This document shows, piece after piece, positions 24,661-38,900 of a stretch of 64,000 bases of DNA (within the stretch, counting starts at the first letter, position 1; every line of letters begins with the position of its first letter). A model generated the notes under the pieces. That model worked only from the letters and a program-made list of their open reading frames with translations. It was not told the DNA's origin and made no database searches. The stretch covers positions 9,247,272-9,311,271 of the forward strand of contig CM032666.1 in the NCBI GenBank assembly GCA_019095985.1, given 5' to 3'. The translations under genes were made by a program, and so were the position numbers. Source of the stretch: Streblospio benedicti. Lineage: Eukaryota; Annelida; Polychaeta; Spionida; Spionidae.

Positions 24661-27600
24661 CACATCCGTAAGATGCCACAATAACATCTGAAGGATAAAC
24701 TATTTACCACGTAGTGCTATTTCATTTCAGTTCCATGTGGAATCATAAGCATTTTGAAAAGATGTAAATAGAGTGTCATTTAATAAATGATGATCCACCT
24801 GCGAATGCATGGTTATTTTCATTTTTCTTAGCAGCATGGGAGATCATCAAATAAGCATCTGTTTTGAATGAGCTTTCAACAGCACAGTTACTTCTGTTTG
24901 CGTGTTGTGTGAATGACAGGCATTGTCATTTTGGACAGCTTCCTTCTTGGATAGATAACTCATTATTTCTGTGGGAATATTCAATTGGCAGATGATATGG
25001 CACTTTTTTTAGGTTGTCTTATTTTGATGATTAGGCTTTTAGTCTGTCATGAAAAAGAATAATGTAAATAGCTGCTGGATAGACCTGTTGAATTGCTTTC
25101 CTAGTGAGCAGTGAAAACTCTCCAAACATTTCTGTGAATTAGTGCCAATGGCCTAGTGTAAAGTGAAATTATTAGATATTTCATGATACCAAGTACACTA
25201 TTTCATCTACATTTTGTTTAAGTGTAGCTCTGAAATATATGAGCAAATGTATGTCAAAGAAAACATTCAATGAAAGCCATTCATGCAACTGTAAGAAAAA
25301 TAGCAACTGTTAACTAATTTGCAAATGATGTTGACCATAAACTCGAGTATTGGCATCTTGTCACGCCTATCCAATTTTATTTACAATGAATGCTCATTCG
25401 ATAAGCCACACCCAGGTACCCCCAAAAGTGACAAGTCTCTAACTATCTCAAATGTTTATTTTGTTATGCTTATTAATTTGTGTAAGCTCATTAAATTGTC
25501 ATCTGCTTGATATTTACCAACATCGCTCATATTGACACACTTTGATTGTTACAAAGTTCTGATCATTCTGAATCATTGAACTATAACAAAAGGCATGAGT
25601 GTGAAGATCACTCGTACTAAAATCTACATTTTATGTAAATTGATCTGGTTTCTCCATATGAATATCTTTATGAATGGGGCATTAAAAGCGTAAAGTTGTA
25701 CTTCAAAGAAACTGATGTTCACTAGTTAACCCTTCAGTGTCACGATTAGCCGAATTTGTAACAAACAGCTTTTTGTGAGATACTGTCTACTTACCATGTG
25801 CTACGTACAAAACAATTAGATTTATGAATTTATGAAATCCAAGAAACAGTCGGTCAACACATGCTGCCTGATTGAGTCCTTATAAGTGCAAGAATAGACC
25901 TGTATAATGACGTCAGTATATTTATTTTTTCATTGATACCAGATTTTGCATGAGTAGCCGTACCTCTCTGTTACGTTTTTTTTTGTCTGCAAAGGTGCTT
26001 GCATTATCTGTCTGCTCAAGTAGGTCAAACCAACAGTCTATAGGTCATAGACAGGACACTTTTTGTTGGACATTAACTTTGTGAATTATGATGAAAACTT
26101 TGTGAATTATGATGATTAAAAGCTCACACAGTAATAAATGCGTGCAGATGAGAAACTGACGGTTTTGCATGAATGGCAGAAGAAAGGTATGATTTCATCA
26201 GGTTTACTGAGTGCATTGTGATTTGCTTTTCCCACGTCTACCAAGCTATTAGTTTTGCTACAACTTACAAGCCGTATTCGAGGTATTCCATTTAATCAGC
26301 CCACTTTTTGACAACTGAAGGAATATTGTTTTTACATGACAATTTGATGTAATCTTATTCAATTTTTATATTTTATTGTGTCAGAACTTGTTGAATGAAT
26401 CTGTAGTATATCTAATTTTTGTTTTAAAATTGTTTCAATATTGTTTAATCACATGCATGAGATCAAGCCTGGGGTACATCTTAAAGGTCATGGTTTAACT
26501 GTACTAGAACCAAGTTAGATAAGCATCCAAGTTCTTGAACGTAATAAGATTTGATCTACAGACCAGTTTTCTTCGACAGATAAATTTGCAATTGCAATAA
26601 TAAAGACCGGACAAAGTAGTCATGAAAAAAAGTACTTGATCATTATAGAAAAGTGTGTTTTTTAAGTGCAACAATTTCACAGCCTCTGCACTGGGACTGG
26701 GACGACTTATGCTGGTGACATTTGCAGCCTTTTGAAGCTTCCTGCCGATCCACAATGAGCCGTGTGTTTGGGCCGAGCCCACTGAATGCAGCACGCGTGT
26801 CAAAAGAGACGCGGTATTAAATTTGTATGGATTTGTGTCTTATTAACACCCTTTATCCTGAAATAATTACTCTGCAATAATGAAGGTTGTTTAGGAACAA
26901 AAATATTTACATGTGGGTAGAATAGTTAGACCCATTTATCTGAAACTCTGAAATGTCGAATTTATGGATAATTGGAGCAAATAGAGTGTAATGATACTTA
27001 TACATTATCAAGTCATCTGATAACTCAAAATGTGTATTCATTGTCTTCAAGTTAGGAGCTTAATATAATGCATATTTTATTGAAGCGTGTGGTGTAAGAT
27101 AATTCATTTAATGGAGAATGTGCATGAAATAAACCTAATTGATGATATTAGGTTAATGTATTTTGATAATTGGTGTAGTTTCAGGTAACTTTTATTATGT
27201 CATATATTTATGTAGATCAATATGACCTTCACAGGCATGGAATGAATGCTCAATTATCTTACCAAATACAGGGTACCCTACCATAAGTTACTGTCTTGAG
27301 TATTATTGTTAAGCTGACCAAGAATTGTTCAAGAAAATTGATAAGAAAAATATAGTTGAAGCCAGAGTAATTTTGCTTATTTATATGCAGACCCTATTTG
27401 CTAATTTACATCCACAAAAAATCTTTCCCAGGTCCACTGGTTTACCAGAGATCAGAAGGTAAGCCTTGCGCTGAGCGCATTCTGACATGAATTTTTAGAG
27501 ATTTATGTTAATGGTTACTGGAAAAACTGGAAAGCTTCGTTCTGAATTTTAACAAAGGCATAGACCAGTATAGATGGAATTTATACTAATGAAAATTGCT

Positions 27601-27940
27601 TTTCAAGAATTGGTTGGGCTGCATCCCATTTGGTGCACCTATGACTAGGGTCTCGTATACAGAGTATGTCACCCCATGAAAATATTTACTATATCCTTTA
27701 TTACTTTTATTTTAGAGAACTACCAAGTTTAGCAATAAAGGAATTGCGTCTGCACAATGTAAAAACTTGATTGCATTAACATTTGAAATGAACATGCGTA
27801 TATATATAAAAACTGATGAATCTAGAACTTATTCCAACTCAACAAGATGCACCCATACAAAAGAATCTGCACAATGCAGCGAATACCAATATTTGTTTTT
27901 ACCACCATTATCCTATGCGAGCCCACAATCTCTCACTGGC
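24661..27940. other. Gene-free stretch
   Basis: AT-rich unique DNA. It contains a 22-bp tandem duplication (AACTTTGTGAATTATGATGA at 26075 and 26097). No exon or transposon end is recognised. Confidence 0.5.
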
Positions 27941-28165
27941 ATCATATCACCACCGTGTCACTGTTGCACGCAATAAATCATCAGCCGATTGGCGCTCACA
28001 AATCCCTCCTACTACACAACACACGCCTCCCACCTCACCGTCTCATCCTAATACACGAACCCCCACCCCCTTGAGACACCCATAGACCCCATCCCCAACC
28101 AGACCGAGCCACCGCTGCCACCGCCTTTCATTCAGCATCCCCGTCACCCACAATCCGGATTCCCT
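27941..28165. other. C-skewed, G-poor stretch with quadruplex-capable complement
   Basis: On the + strand G is scarce and CCC/CACC motifs are dense over about 220 bp. Stop codons are therefore rare, and three overlapping short frames stay open, which is not evidence of coding. The C-runs at 28060-28096 mean the minus strand has five G-runs (GGGG, GGGG, GGG, GGGGG, GGGGG) with loops of 2, 5, 8 and 1. A G-quadruplex or Sp/KLF-type binding is possible. Confidence 0.5.
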
Positions 28166-28231
28166 CCTGTGCTGTCACATGAAAGCTGCAGCAAATGGAC
28201 CTAATGGAGGCTGCGAGGCGGCGCTGTACAA

Positions 28232-28247
28232 TGGACTGTACAGTCCA
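28232..28247. repeat. Perfect 16-bp palindrome
   Basis: TGGACTGTACAGTCCA reads the same on both strands. It lies in a short GC-rich unique block (28180-28255). Confidence 0.8.
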
Positions 28248-28939
28248 ACGTTCTTTTGTGTGACAGTGATCTTATTGATTAGTAGGGTGGTTACAACAAC
28301 GAGAGTTGGTCACTTTAGACAGGTTTTGGTTGTTCATAATATGGAGACTCCACAAAATCACAAAATATGGTCTTGATGAACAGGGAGTGATTGTAAAGAT
28401 GTAGTCTTGTATGCGAGGTTTTGCTGTACATTTAATTGTATTGGGCGAGAGTTGCGCAAGCAGTGGCAGTGTTGTTGTTAACCCACTAGCAGCCCCAAGT
28501 CACAATCCATGGTTAACAACGCTGTGAGGAATCACAATGGACACAGGTGAAGCAATTAATTACACGTGTAATAAGATTGGTTGATCACTTAATTGTGATT
28601 TATGTTACATGTGGAGTTAGTATTTGATGGTCTTTGAAATATTAACAGACTATGATAAGTGAAACATATTAATACTTATGGGCCTCAAGCAGAGCTAAAT
28701 ATATTTTTTTACGAGTTTTTACATGATAGATCTTTAAGTTAAAATCTGAGAGTGCAGATTTGTACATACACGCTATATTTTAAGGTGTCTTTTTTTTAGC
28801 TCAGTCCCTTAAATCAATATTGTAATATTTGAATTATGAAAAAAAAATGATAAAAGTCATCAACGTAAATACCATGAGGTCATAATTATGTTCCAGTAAA
28901 AAACAATATCTATAAAATTTAGCAGAGAAAGTGTTAATA

Positions 28940-29960
28940 ATTGCATCACAGCCTTTTGCGGCTGCATCTCCTCAGATTTCTCCAGAAGTGTAGTTTTTGC
29001 ATACGCGGGTGACGGTGGGATCACGGCTTTGTTCGCGATTTTCCTTTCATAAGTATCACGTTGACAGCAGCAGCATTCTTATAAATGGACCAATCGCTGC
29101 ACGTCTGCCAAATCCAAACAAGGATGAGTGAAAAAATAGCCTTAATAATTGGATTTTTTTATCAATAAGTTGAGCATGCAACTTCAAGCGAAAGCCATTG
29201 TGATAAAGGATGCGATGCAATGGAGGAAAAAGGCAGGCGCAGAATTGCTGTGCAAAAAAATGAATTTTACGTGCAGAGGGAAAATGGATTACAGTGACTA
29301 ATTTGCATAATCTTGCCGACAATTGGACCTGTCAGCGTTTCCTGTTCTTGTCTCGGACGAAAAATTTCTATCTGCGGTAATGGTGTTTTAATTAATGTAG
29401 CTTGGGGCGCCGCGGTGAAGTCAGCGCGGATCTAGTTGCATCCCAAGAAGATTTAGGGTCAGTAAATCGAATCTAAGGGAAGAACTATGTCTCTGAGGGT
29501 TTAATGGTAGATTTTTGTGCAACGAAAAATTGAGCTAACTAAACTGATTATACCCCCATCAGGCGGTGATGGTGGAAATATGCAGCGTCGGATTGTAGGG
29601 TTTTAGGGTATAAGTAGCGCTGGGAACTGAGAAGATGAGGATGACTACTGCGAAGCCTTTTGTGAGCAAAGCAGACGGAAATGACAAAGGTGCATGGACT
29701 TATTTGTGCCAGCATCCCGATTTTTTTACAACGTGATTACGGATTACATTTGCAAAATAGAGTCACAGAAAGCATTCATGTCTAATTTTGTGTACTTATA
29801 GGCGAAATGCTCGGCTCGCATGATAATGCAGGTAATAGCGGAAATGACAGAAAGTATGTGATGATAAGCATTATTGTGCAATGTGGAGATGCGGTTGACG
29901 CTAAAAGAGCCTAATTGAGAGATAATTATGACATGGAATGTCAAGTCTTTTGTTGTAAGA
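28940..29960. promoter_or_regulatory. Candidate cis-regulatory block
   Basis: About 1 kb of mixed-composition, repeat-free DNA. It has an octamer-type POU site ATTTGCATAA (29301-29310), a K50 homeodomain core GGATTA (29286-29291), a TAATTGG near 29137 and a GC-rich core near 29401-29440. No long coherent frame exists. Texture and motifs resemble developmental enhancers; conservation was not tested. Confidence 0.3.
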
Positions 29961-32900
29961 TGACAGATTCTGAAATGTATAAATGTAAAAAGGAAGAATT
30001 CGTCTCAAGGTGATTGTTTTTATTGATCCACAGGTAGTATCAGCATGTTCGAAGGAAAAAATCTGGCATTTCTAAACAACATTGTTTCTTCGTACTGTTT
30101 TCTTTTATTCTCTTCAAGGCCCGACAAAGAATGAATTTTGGTGTGAATGTTGATTTGTTAAGGAGATACAATTGACACTTTTAATTGTTGTTTTAATTGT
30201 AGTACCCTGTGTGGCATCATATTTCACCAAGATTCGCAGCAGTGATTAGTGTAGGACACGTGTGTTTGTAAAAGGTCGCTTATTGTCTTACAAGGTTATG
30301 CGCTCGTATTACAAGCTTCTTTCATTCATGAGCGGAAGAGAATTTACTTCTTTTTTGTGGCTAAAATCATGTTACATTGATGACTCTTTGATTACCGGCA
30401 TGCTGTACATCGTATAGCGTGCATGGCGATAGGTGTACACTGATCCTTCTTAGGCTATTGTCAAGGTAAAAAGGCAATTTAAAGCTCTTTTATGCTTTGA
30501 GCATTTTACTTTGTCAAATGTATGCAGACATTTTATTGTTCTTAAAGAGATTGCATATATGTAAAAAAGTTTTTTTCAACATTAAACCTTTGTATTAGTG
30601 TTCTATATGTGGTCATTAATTGTAAGAAATTAACATTATATAGATTTCAATTTGATTAACTCATGTGCAAATACTAATATCTAGACACTAGAATAGACCA
30701 AAGTGTCTAGAATAGACCAAACATTAATCTTGCATTTATTAAATATATTTATATAGAGAAAACCACTTCAACAACAAGTGCTTCACAATAGGTAATCAAT
30801 GTCATCTAAATTGGTCCATACCAAATCATAATGCTCACGTAATCCTATTACTTGGAGGATGAACATGTTTGCACTTGCGAGACCAGCGCAAGATTAAAGT
30901 GTCATGCTCTACAATGTGTTACGGCATTTAGAATATTGAATGATCACTGGTGAATTGACCGCACAGTGTGAGGCTTCGAAACATGCAAAAGCCCCGTTAC
31001 TACATTTACAGGCAGCTGGTGAAAGTGTCAGGAGGGTCACTTTCATTGTAATCGTAGATCATATTAACTTCCTTAAGTTAAATATTTATGGAGTGGCTAT
31101 TTGCAAAGGTAATTGGTATTTGTTTGGATGTTTTCTGTAGCGATTTTAAATTGTAAGGTGAACGATTCTGATAGGTTTTGCTTTTCATAATATATACATG
31201 TAATGGATACTTAAAGGCTGTGTATAAAGGAATTTTTTTATTGTATATTAATTTACCATATATGAAAATGAAATAAAATAAATTAAAATGATAAAGGCAT
31301 TTATATTATCTATATGTAAATCTATATGAATGAAGAAAAAATGAATTGAAAATTTAACATCCTGACTGTTATGCAGTATTTAGAATAAGACTACATATGT
31401 TTTCAAAAGAATCATAAGATATCAAATTTACAAATGAATATCTACTTACTGACCCAATTTTTGTTGCTAGATAAAAGATACCTTTGAAAAGTAGAATTTG
31501 AGAGACCTCCCAATGCCCACATCGCGTGACTAGCGACTGGTGGCGACTGGCCACCCGTGCCCACGTGTCACCCCCAGTGCCCGCCCTCTACCCTTTATCC
31601 TATAAAACAATAACTTGCCAGCTCCTCACAGCCAGGATAATCACTTAATCTGCTTATTGTTTACTGCCCCACAGAACTATTTACAATCCCGCAAGGGTGA
31701 GTGGTCATTTTTTTAAGGTCACTCGCCAGTTTTGGAAAAACAGCCGCTGAACAGCTTGGTATACCCTGGGGACAAAGGATCACCCCCTAAATCAATTGTT
31801 AAATGACTAGTGTCACTTGCTAGGGTGGGTATTTAAATCGGCAGGTCTGACTGCAGGACAATTAATTCTTTCTTTTAATTGGCAGGTTTGTAGCCAGATT
31901 CAATGTGGTGTATGTGGATTTAATAATTGAATCTGTGCCAGGCGTAATAGGGATAAGATTTGATTTTATGAATCTGCGGCTTCTAAAGTGACACCCATAA
32001 TGACGATTGTTTGGCATCCCCGTAGGGATTGCAAATTATAGTGTGGATAATATGATTATTAGTTATAAAACTTGTTGATTGACAAGAGTTATTCACTACA
32101 CAACACAACATTTTGTTTTCTTACACAAAACATTTTGATTATTTATAACCTTTTTGAAGACCATCTTTATAATAGGGACATAGGGATTTAAAGGTCCTTG
32201 AGAGCAGAATTGATCCCCTGATCTTCAGTTCTCTTCACATTCTAGACACACTGACAGTGACATAGAAGTGTTTATGATTTCCCACCAATATCACACCAAA
32301 TAATCCATCATAGCCTTCTAATGGTTACACTGACTATTCTAATGGTCGTGGTGACAACAGAAGACACACATTTCTCTGACTTGCTCCTCGCACTTTCTAA
32401 ATCAAACTGAAGGCGCACAGCAGTGACAGTGTTGAAATATCATGGTGAAAAGGTGAAAAATTAGCAAGAATGTTTGTTATTCATGCATCTAATCTGGCTG
32501 TATTAACCAGTATTTGTTTCTCTGGCTTTTTTGTCAGTTTGATGATAGTTTACTGATAACGCCTGTATAGATTTATTTTCTCTTTCTTCTTTTCCAAGTC
32601 ACATGTCAATAGAAGAGGTAATTATGGAGAAAAGTGGCAAAGATCAGATATTGCATCACAGTGTTTGATTTTGAGTTTGTTATGCTAAGCTCTAATAGGG
32701 TCATTACGGAGCGCTGTGCGTGGGAACGGGATTGGAGGTGTCTTGAGTAACGACTCTTTATAGTGAGCTGGCTTGACCGGTTAAGCTTCTAAAGGGCTGT
32801 AGTTAAAGTCTCGGGCATTTTATCATGACATCCTCATCGTAGTAAAATGTGATTTATTTCATGGAAACAAATAAGTTATGATTGAATGATAAATGTAATA

Positions 32901-35900
32901 ATTAGTTGCAGATAATCTTGGGGGAAAATCATAGTGTACTTCCCATTGTTTTGCACTAACTGTGTTAGATCATATTCTTGTAGGAAGTCACTTTACTCAT
33001 GGGGCACCATTGGGGCTGCATTTGAAAATCAAGGCATAACAAATCAACTATTGGAATTCATAATAGAAGACCAATTAGAAGTTGGCATTTCTAGAAGAAG
33101 TTACATGGTAGTGTATTTATTTTAATTTTGATATAATATTTTAAAATGTATTCACCTTCACGAGCAATATTTTCCTTTTCTTAGAATCCCGCCCTATTCA
33201 CCTTTGACGAACAGCTTGAGTTACCCAACATACAAGGCTTTATGTCAATTCTCGGTCATTTAAACCACCTGCGTTTGTATTGCTACTTGTAACACCAGAA
33301 AAGGCATGTCCTGGGGGGAGCCCAGGCTATAAGGCCACTTACCCACACTGCAGACGACACCCCAGGGGCTTTCCCTGAAATACGGTGGCTGTTAAGTAGC
33401 ATGGTGTTGATTACACAATGGTATTGATAATGCAGTCTTCGAGGTGCAAGTGGTTTTATATTTTAAAATTAAAGTGACTGGTGCACAAGTGGAAAATAAT
33501 CAAGTGCTGAGTGTCATGAAGTAAGTGTTTCCAGATTTCATGGTCAATGATGTCTAATGATGCTGAATTATGGAGGAATATTAATTTTTGGGGAATTGTT
33601 CAAGGAGTACAGTATCATGGCCAAGTTGATATTCTGGACATTTCAAGTTGACGTTAAAGTGTTTAGTAAAGATCACTTGGATAATAAACGTGCACTTGTG
33701 ACAATTCATATGCAATCTCTTGTGCGCCATGCCATCTTGTGATAAAAATAGGAACTGCAATCCAGAGTGAGTTTTTTCTTACATGTTGCTTTTTGTCCAA
33801 TGAATCGGCAGCAAAAAAAAATCAAGTAGTTATTATGCACCTACTCCAAAAGTTTAATTGAACACAAAATCGTATTTTCACGCACTTGAAGCGTTAATTT
33901 TACATGAAAAGTCACTTTTTTTGCTCTGATTTAGACCAAAATAACAGGTGCCGTAATAGGGAATTCAGGAGCAATCATCAGTGTCATATTTATTGTGACA
34001 ACTACAATGATTTAACCATTTGTTTTTAATGCAAAAAACATGCTAACTACTTCAACTGGTTATTAAGCTACCCCTTCTCCATGGGGACACCATAGGGTGT
34101 GCCAAAATAAAGCACTTGATCTTGGCAAATAGTAACAATTGTCCTACAAATATGGTATACAGGATCTCTGCCTGCGCCCCTGTGGCTAGTAAATGAGAGG
34201 ATTATCAGCTACTTAGTAATTAGCACAGCTCTTAATTTGGCCGAGCTGCAGATCAGCTGATTGCATATTCAAGGGAGGCGGTGGGCTGTACTGTCATTAA
34301 GCCATTTTCATTGGCTGCCAGTGAAGTGTCGGTCTGTCACCTATACAACCCTGGTGTCTTCTGGGACTGGGGACTGGATGTCTAGCCGGTCACCTGCCAA
34401 GTGCAGAGTCCCGTGGGGGAAAGGCAGACGTGCTTTTTTCTGTGCTTTGGGGTGGCAAGCTCTTGTCTTCTCGATGTGTCAGTATTTTGTTCATTCCTAT
34501 GTATCAGATGTCTTATTTCATTAGTTTTAGAAGTCTGTGGTAAACGTCTTCTGGATTCGCTTAGGAAATAGGTAGTTTACTTGAATGTGAATTTTGATTA
34601 ATTTGTCGAAGTTCTATGATGTGACAAAATTCTTGTTCTTTATTATGTTTTTGTACGATTTTGACTGAGTTGCACTCAAATTGGATTGCATTATTGCTTA
34701 GTTTAATAAGTACATGGTACTTTATTCAGTCCATGTAAACATTTGCTTGCAATCAGTAATTGAACAAATTTTTTTCGTCACTTGGTGTGTATTGAATGTT
34801 ACTATTTTAAATTAAAAGTAAGATAAACTTTCAGTCATAATCGTTCTCAATTATAATCATTTGTCAATCTCTGTTTATAAAAAAAAAAACTGCCATTAAT
34901 GAGCCCGTCAATCTGGTGACAGTGTTTATTGTATGATAATTTGCATCAATTGTCATTCATTCTTCCATCGCTAATATAATCACCAATCAGACAACATCTT
35001 CATTTGGAGTACCACACTTTTGTCTTAACCAAAGAGGGCAGGTGACAGGTTAAGACCACGCTGAAAAAGAGGCTGTCAATCACATAGTTCCAGTTCTATG
35101 AGGAAGGGAAGATCAAGGGAGCTGTGGACCACCCATTCAGCAAAAGACAGTGAGAAGAGCTCAGCCCCTTTGGTTAACCTAGCCATGTGGCGAGGTCATG
35201 AGACTTCAAACAGGTACTGCAAAATACTGCGAAGATGAGCTCTTAACTTTCCACCTGTTTTACAATGATTGTAATTATTAGCCTCTTCAGCTAATTGTTG
35301 TGGCTGGTGATAAAGTATTTATTGTTTTTGAAGCTGCCATTAACTATTGATGGTGTGAAGTTGGCTTCAGAGTAGAAACTGTTTAGTCAAGCTAGCATAA
35401 AGGAGTCACCAATTGGTGAATGAAGGAGTGTGGAGTGTGGAGTAAAGATGCTACCACTCTAAATGATGTTACCTCAAGCATCTAATTGTTGTCTGCTAAA
35501 TAAAAGTTGAACGCTACAAACACTGTGATTACAAACAGTGTCTTTGTGTTTACCATAATGACACAATAATAGTTCCATAAGGCACGGTAATGATGATATT
35601 TACCGTCCACACCTTGGCACTGTGCCGATGCGCTTTAATAACTGGGTGTCACTCCTAACGCAATTATTATATTTTAAGCCTCGCTTAGCACCCGCCCCTG
35701 CGTCCCGGGGCAGTAGAACGAAATTATAGAGGGAGGGGCCACTGGGTGTCAACTCATATTGCACCAAACACAGATCAGTGTTTGTAAGTGATTAAGCAGC
35801 AAAGTTTGCAGTTATCTGCCGGTGCCAATGTCCCTCAGTGGGTCGTTATGTCACCCGGTGTTGTGTCATACAATCAGTGTCTCTGATTTCTTGTGTTAAC

Positions 35901-38900
35901 CCAATAAGTGGTGATAATTTCCTGCTGTAGTAAGAATTAAAGGGTTCCGTAGTAAAGGGCTTTGATGACGGTGATGGCTGGTCTTAGAGATGCAGGCAAT
36001 GGTGAAATCATAGTCAATTTTTGAAGTGAAATGTTAGATTCGTAATAAAGACAATACAAATGAGATCTGACGTTTGTTACGTGTGGGATGTCAGACACAA
36101 AAAGATGTGTGCATGCAATTTTATATTATGTACTTTATGTTATGAGTTATTACCCTCTTGTTGCTTAGAGTGTAGAATGGCAAAAAATGTTCAGTTGTTG
36201 ATTGTGGTTAATACAATGTGACAGGAGAGGATATGTTGAAAGTATGTGATAATATAGCAAAATGGGGTGCTAATAAGTCAGATATGTGAAGGAATAGGTG
36301 AATGTCTGGAAAGTCATTCTAATGCAGATGCACAAAAAGTCAGCTCGAAATCGGGGTCTCTGTTTCATGCCATGCAGGTGTCTTTTACAAGCAGCCATCA
36401 GCCAATCAAATTAGCCAATTACGTCATGATGAGCCGGTCATTGATAAATGTCCAAATGAGGGAACATTGTTTATGGAGGGCGGCCATATTTGCTGTCATT
36501 GTAGCTAAGTGGGAGGTCAACAATAGTCAATAAAATGGCTGCCCTTTTGTTTATGACTGATGAGAGTTTAAAGCTTTCACCACAATGGTAGTGGTCATTC
36601 ACTGTGCAAACAATAGAGGGCACTACTTTGATGTCAACCATGGGAGAAGATGTCATTAATTTCAATAAGAATAGGCTAGTTAGCATATGAGGCTGGTCAC
36701 TTGGCAGATGATTATTATCTGTTAGATGTTTTGTTATGAGATGCTGATATCAAGTCAAAAGCTGCCGGCTTATGGTTGGAGAGTGGAAAAATTTGTTTGA
36801 TGTGTTTCAGTGAAGAGTGTGAAGTCAGAAAATTGGGTTTGCAATAAAGATTGTTGGTGGAATGTTATAATAATGTGAAGTGATGTAAGTTGGTAATTGA
36901 CTTGACTGTGAATTAGTACTTTTCGGATAATGACTTTAAGTAGACATTGAATATTCACGTTCGTAAGGTTAGAATGTTGAATTTCGGCAGCTTGTAATGA
37001 TTTAATCACTGTTTTGTTTTTGCCATTCGATATTGACTAATACATATGTAAATTAGTCAATGAAGAAACAAAAAGGTAATGACTTAGAAAACACTTGCTT
37101 GTACTTTTTTTTACACTTTGTTCGATGATAAATACAATATACATCACATACTCCCCTGGGTGTTGAAAAAAAGATAAATAAATACACCGCAACAGTTTTA
37201 TAAAATAATAGCATTTTTCAGTAATGGAATAATTGAGATGATTTACTAATAATTATTTATTTTGTATAAATGTACAAACCAGGAACAAAATTAACCCAAT
37301 TTAAAGGGTCATGTGTAAGGTTACAAGTGCACCATGTACTTTCTAATATACCAACACACTGATTACATCGTCACAGATATTGGCACGAGAACGTCTCATT
37401 AGACATATACACTAATGCATTAACCTTTTGTTTAGTATATGTTAGTCATAGTGCTACCATTGTAGTCTAGAGAATTAAAATTGTAAAATAATATTACAAA
37501 ATGTTTCTTATGGATATCTGATAAAAATCAATTAGATAAATCATAGCATACTTTATGATATATTTGTGATCGCACTCGCAGTAGTATTTTAGCCAATACG
37601 GGGAAATACATGTATAGTCGAAACATATGTTATTGCATCTATGATACAGTATGATAATTATTCAACTTATCTTGAAAATTGCTAAATACAGCACAGATGT
37701 AAATGACCAATGGAAATGGCTAATAGATGTTGAAACTACTATTTTAGCCCCTGCAGCAAAAGAAGGGTTAAGCGACAGGTGCTCTAACAGTGATCCATCT
37801 TGGCCTGAATAACTCTGTCCCTGCACTATGTGAGCAGCTTAACCCCGTGGACACCGGGTCACATAGCTTCTGTCATATGCTGTTGTTATTACCACATAAT
37901 TGTCACCACCTATGACGACTCTATCTCTGATTTGTTTTGCTTTTCCGTGATTTTTATGGTACGTCAGGTCGTATTTATGGATGTTCGCATAGTATGCTTT
38001 TTGTTCTTGTTGCAATAGTTGAGTAACACTTACAATAATATTAAAGGACAAATTGCTTGGTTTTATCTAATAATATTGAAATGTGACGTTGTTTTTTGAT
38101 ATTGTTATATAGGGATTATCATGCCAACGTAGTTTGGGTTTTATGCTTGATTTTAGAAGTTTGTCAATGGTAAATTATATTATTGACATGCAGTTATTTT
38201 TATATACATGTTTTCCAATATTTGCAGATTCATTTCTAACTTCTATATCAAGCCTTATCATTAGCAAGATTTATCTAGTGGTCGAAATATGTTTGTTATG
38301 TAATAAAATCTTGAAGTACATGTATAGCTTATAGAAGATGACTTACAGTTTGGGTTTAAAAGTATTGCAAACAATTGTTTTTTTTCTGTACACGCATGCA
38401 TGAGTAGAGTTGGCATCCTCTTTTTCTAGAGTGTCATACATCTTGGCTCCAGTGTTCCAAGTATGATGCATACGCATATTTGCTTTTGTTATTTTTCTTC
38501 AGCTGTTCAATCATGTTCTGTTTTACTAGGTTGCAACAAAATAGCAGTGATGCGCAGCTCCCTTTTTGACCTCACATAAATCAAAGCAGTTATCACTTTA
38601 AAATTGTTTTTTGTATTGTTTTTTTGTATAATTTTCATGCTATCAGAATACAACTGTGGGTATCAATCAGTGGCGACACGATAGTAATTAATTCCTAAGG
38701 AAGAAGACTCATTTGCAAGTGTAATTACTGAAATTAAGTTGTTGCTTAAACACTATTTATGACACCTTCTATTGTGACTAATCCGACAAGTAAATCACGT
38801 TGCACCACTGATAGTCAAATCAGACATGATAGCTTCAATGCAAGATGCAGCGATTTATCCATTCAATAGCGAAATATTGCTGCATAATCTACATTCAATA

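Noticed and set aside
27767-28085. Three overlapping open frames on the + strand
   Set aside because: They arise because the stretch is C-rich and G-poor, which removes stop codons; the products are low-complexity His/Pro/Thr-rich.
34261-34524. GC-richer 87-codon frame as an exon
   Set aside because: No family resemblance and no convincing acceptor or donor. The GC content fits a regulatory block as well.
35065-35238. Open stretch of about 57 codons on the + strand as a hidden exon
   Set aside because: No acceptor with a pyrimidine tract, no known domain, and no neighbouring exon.
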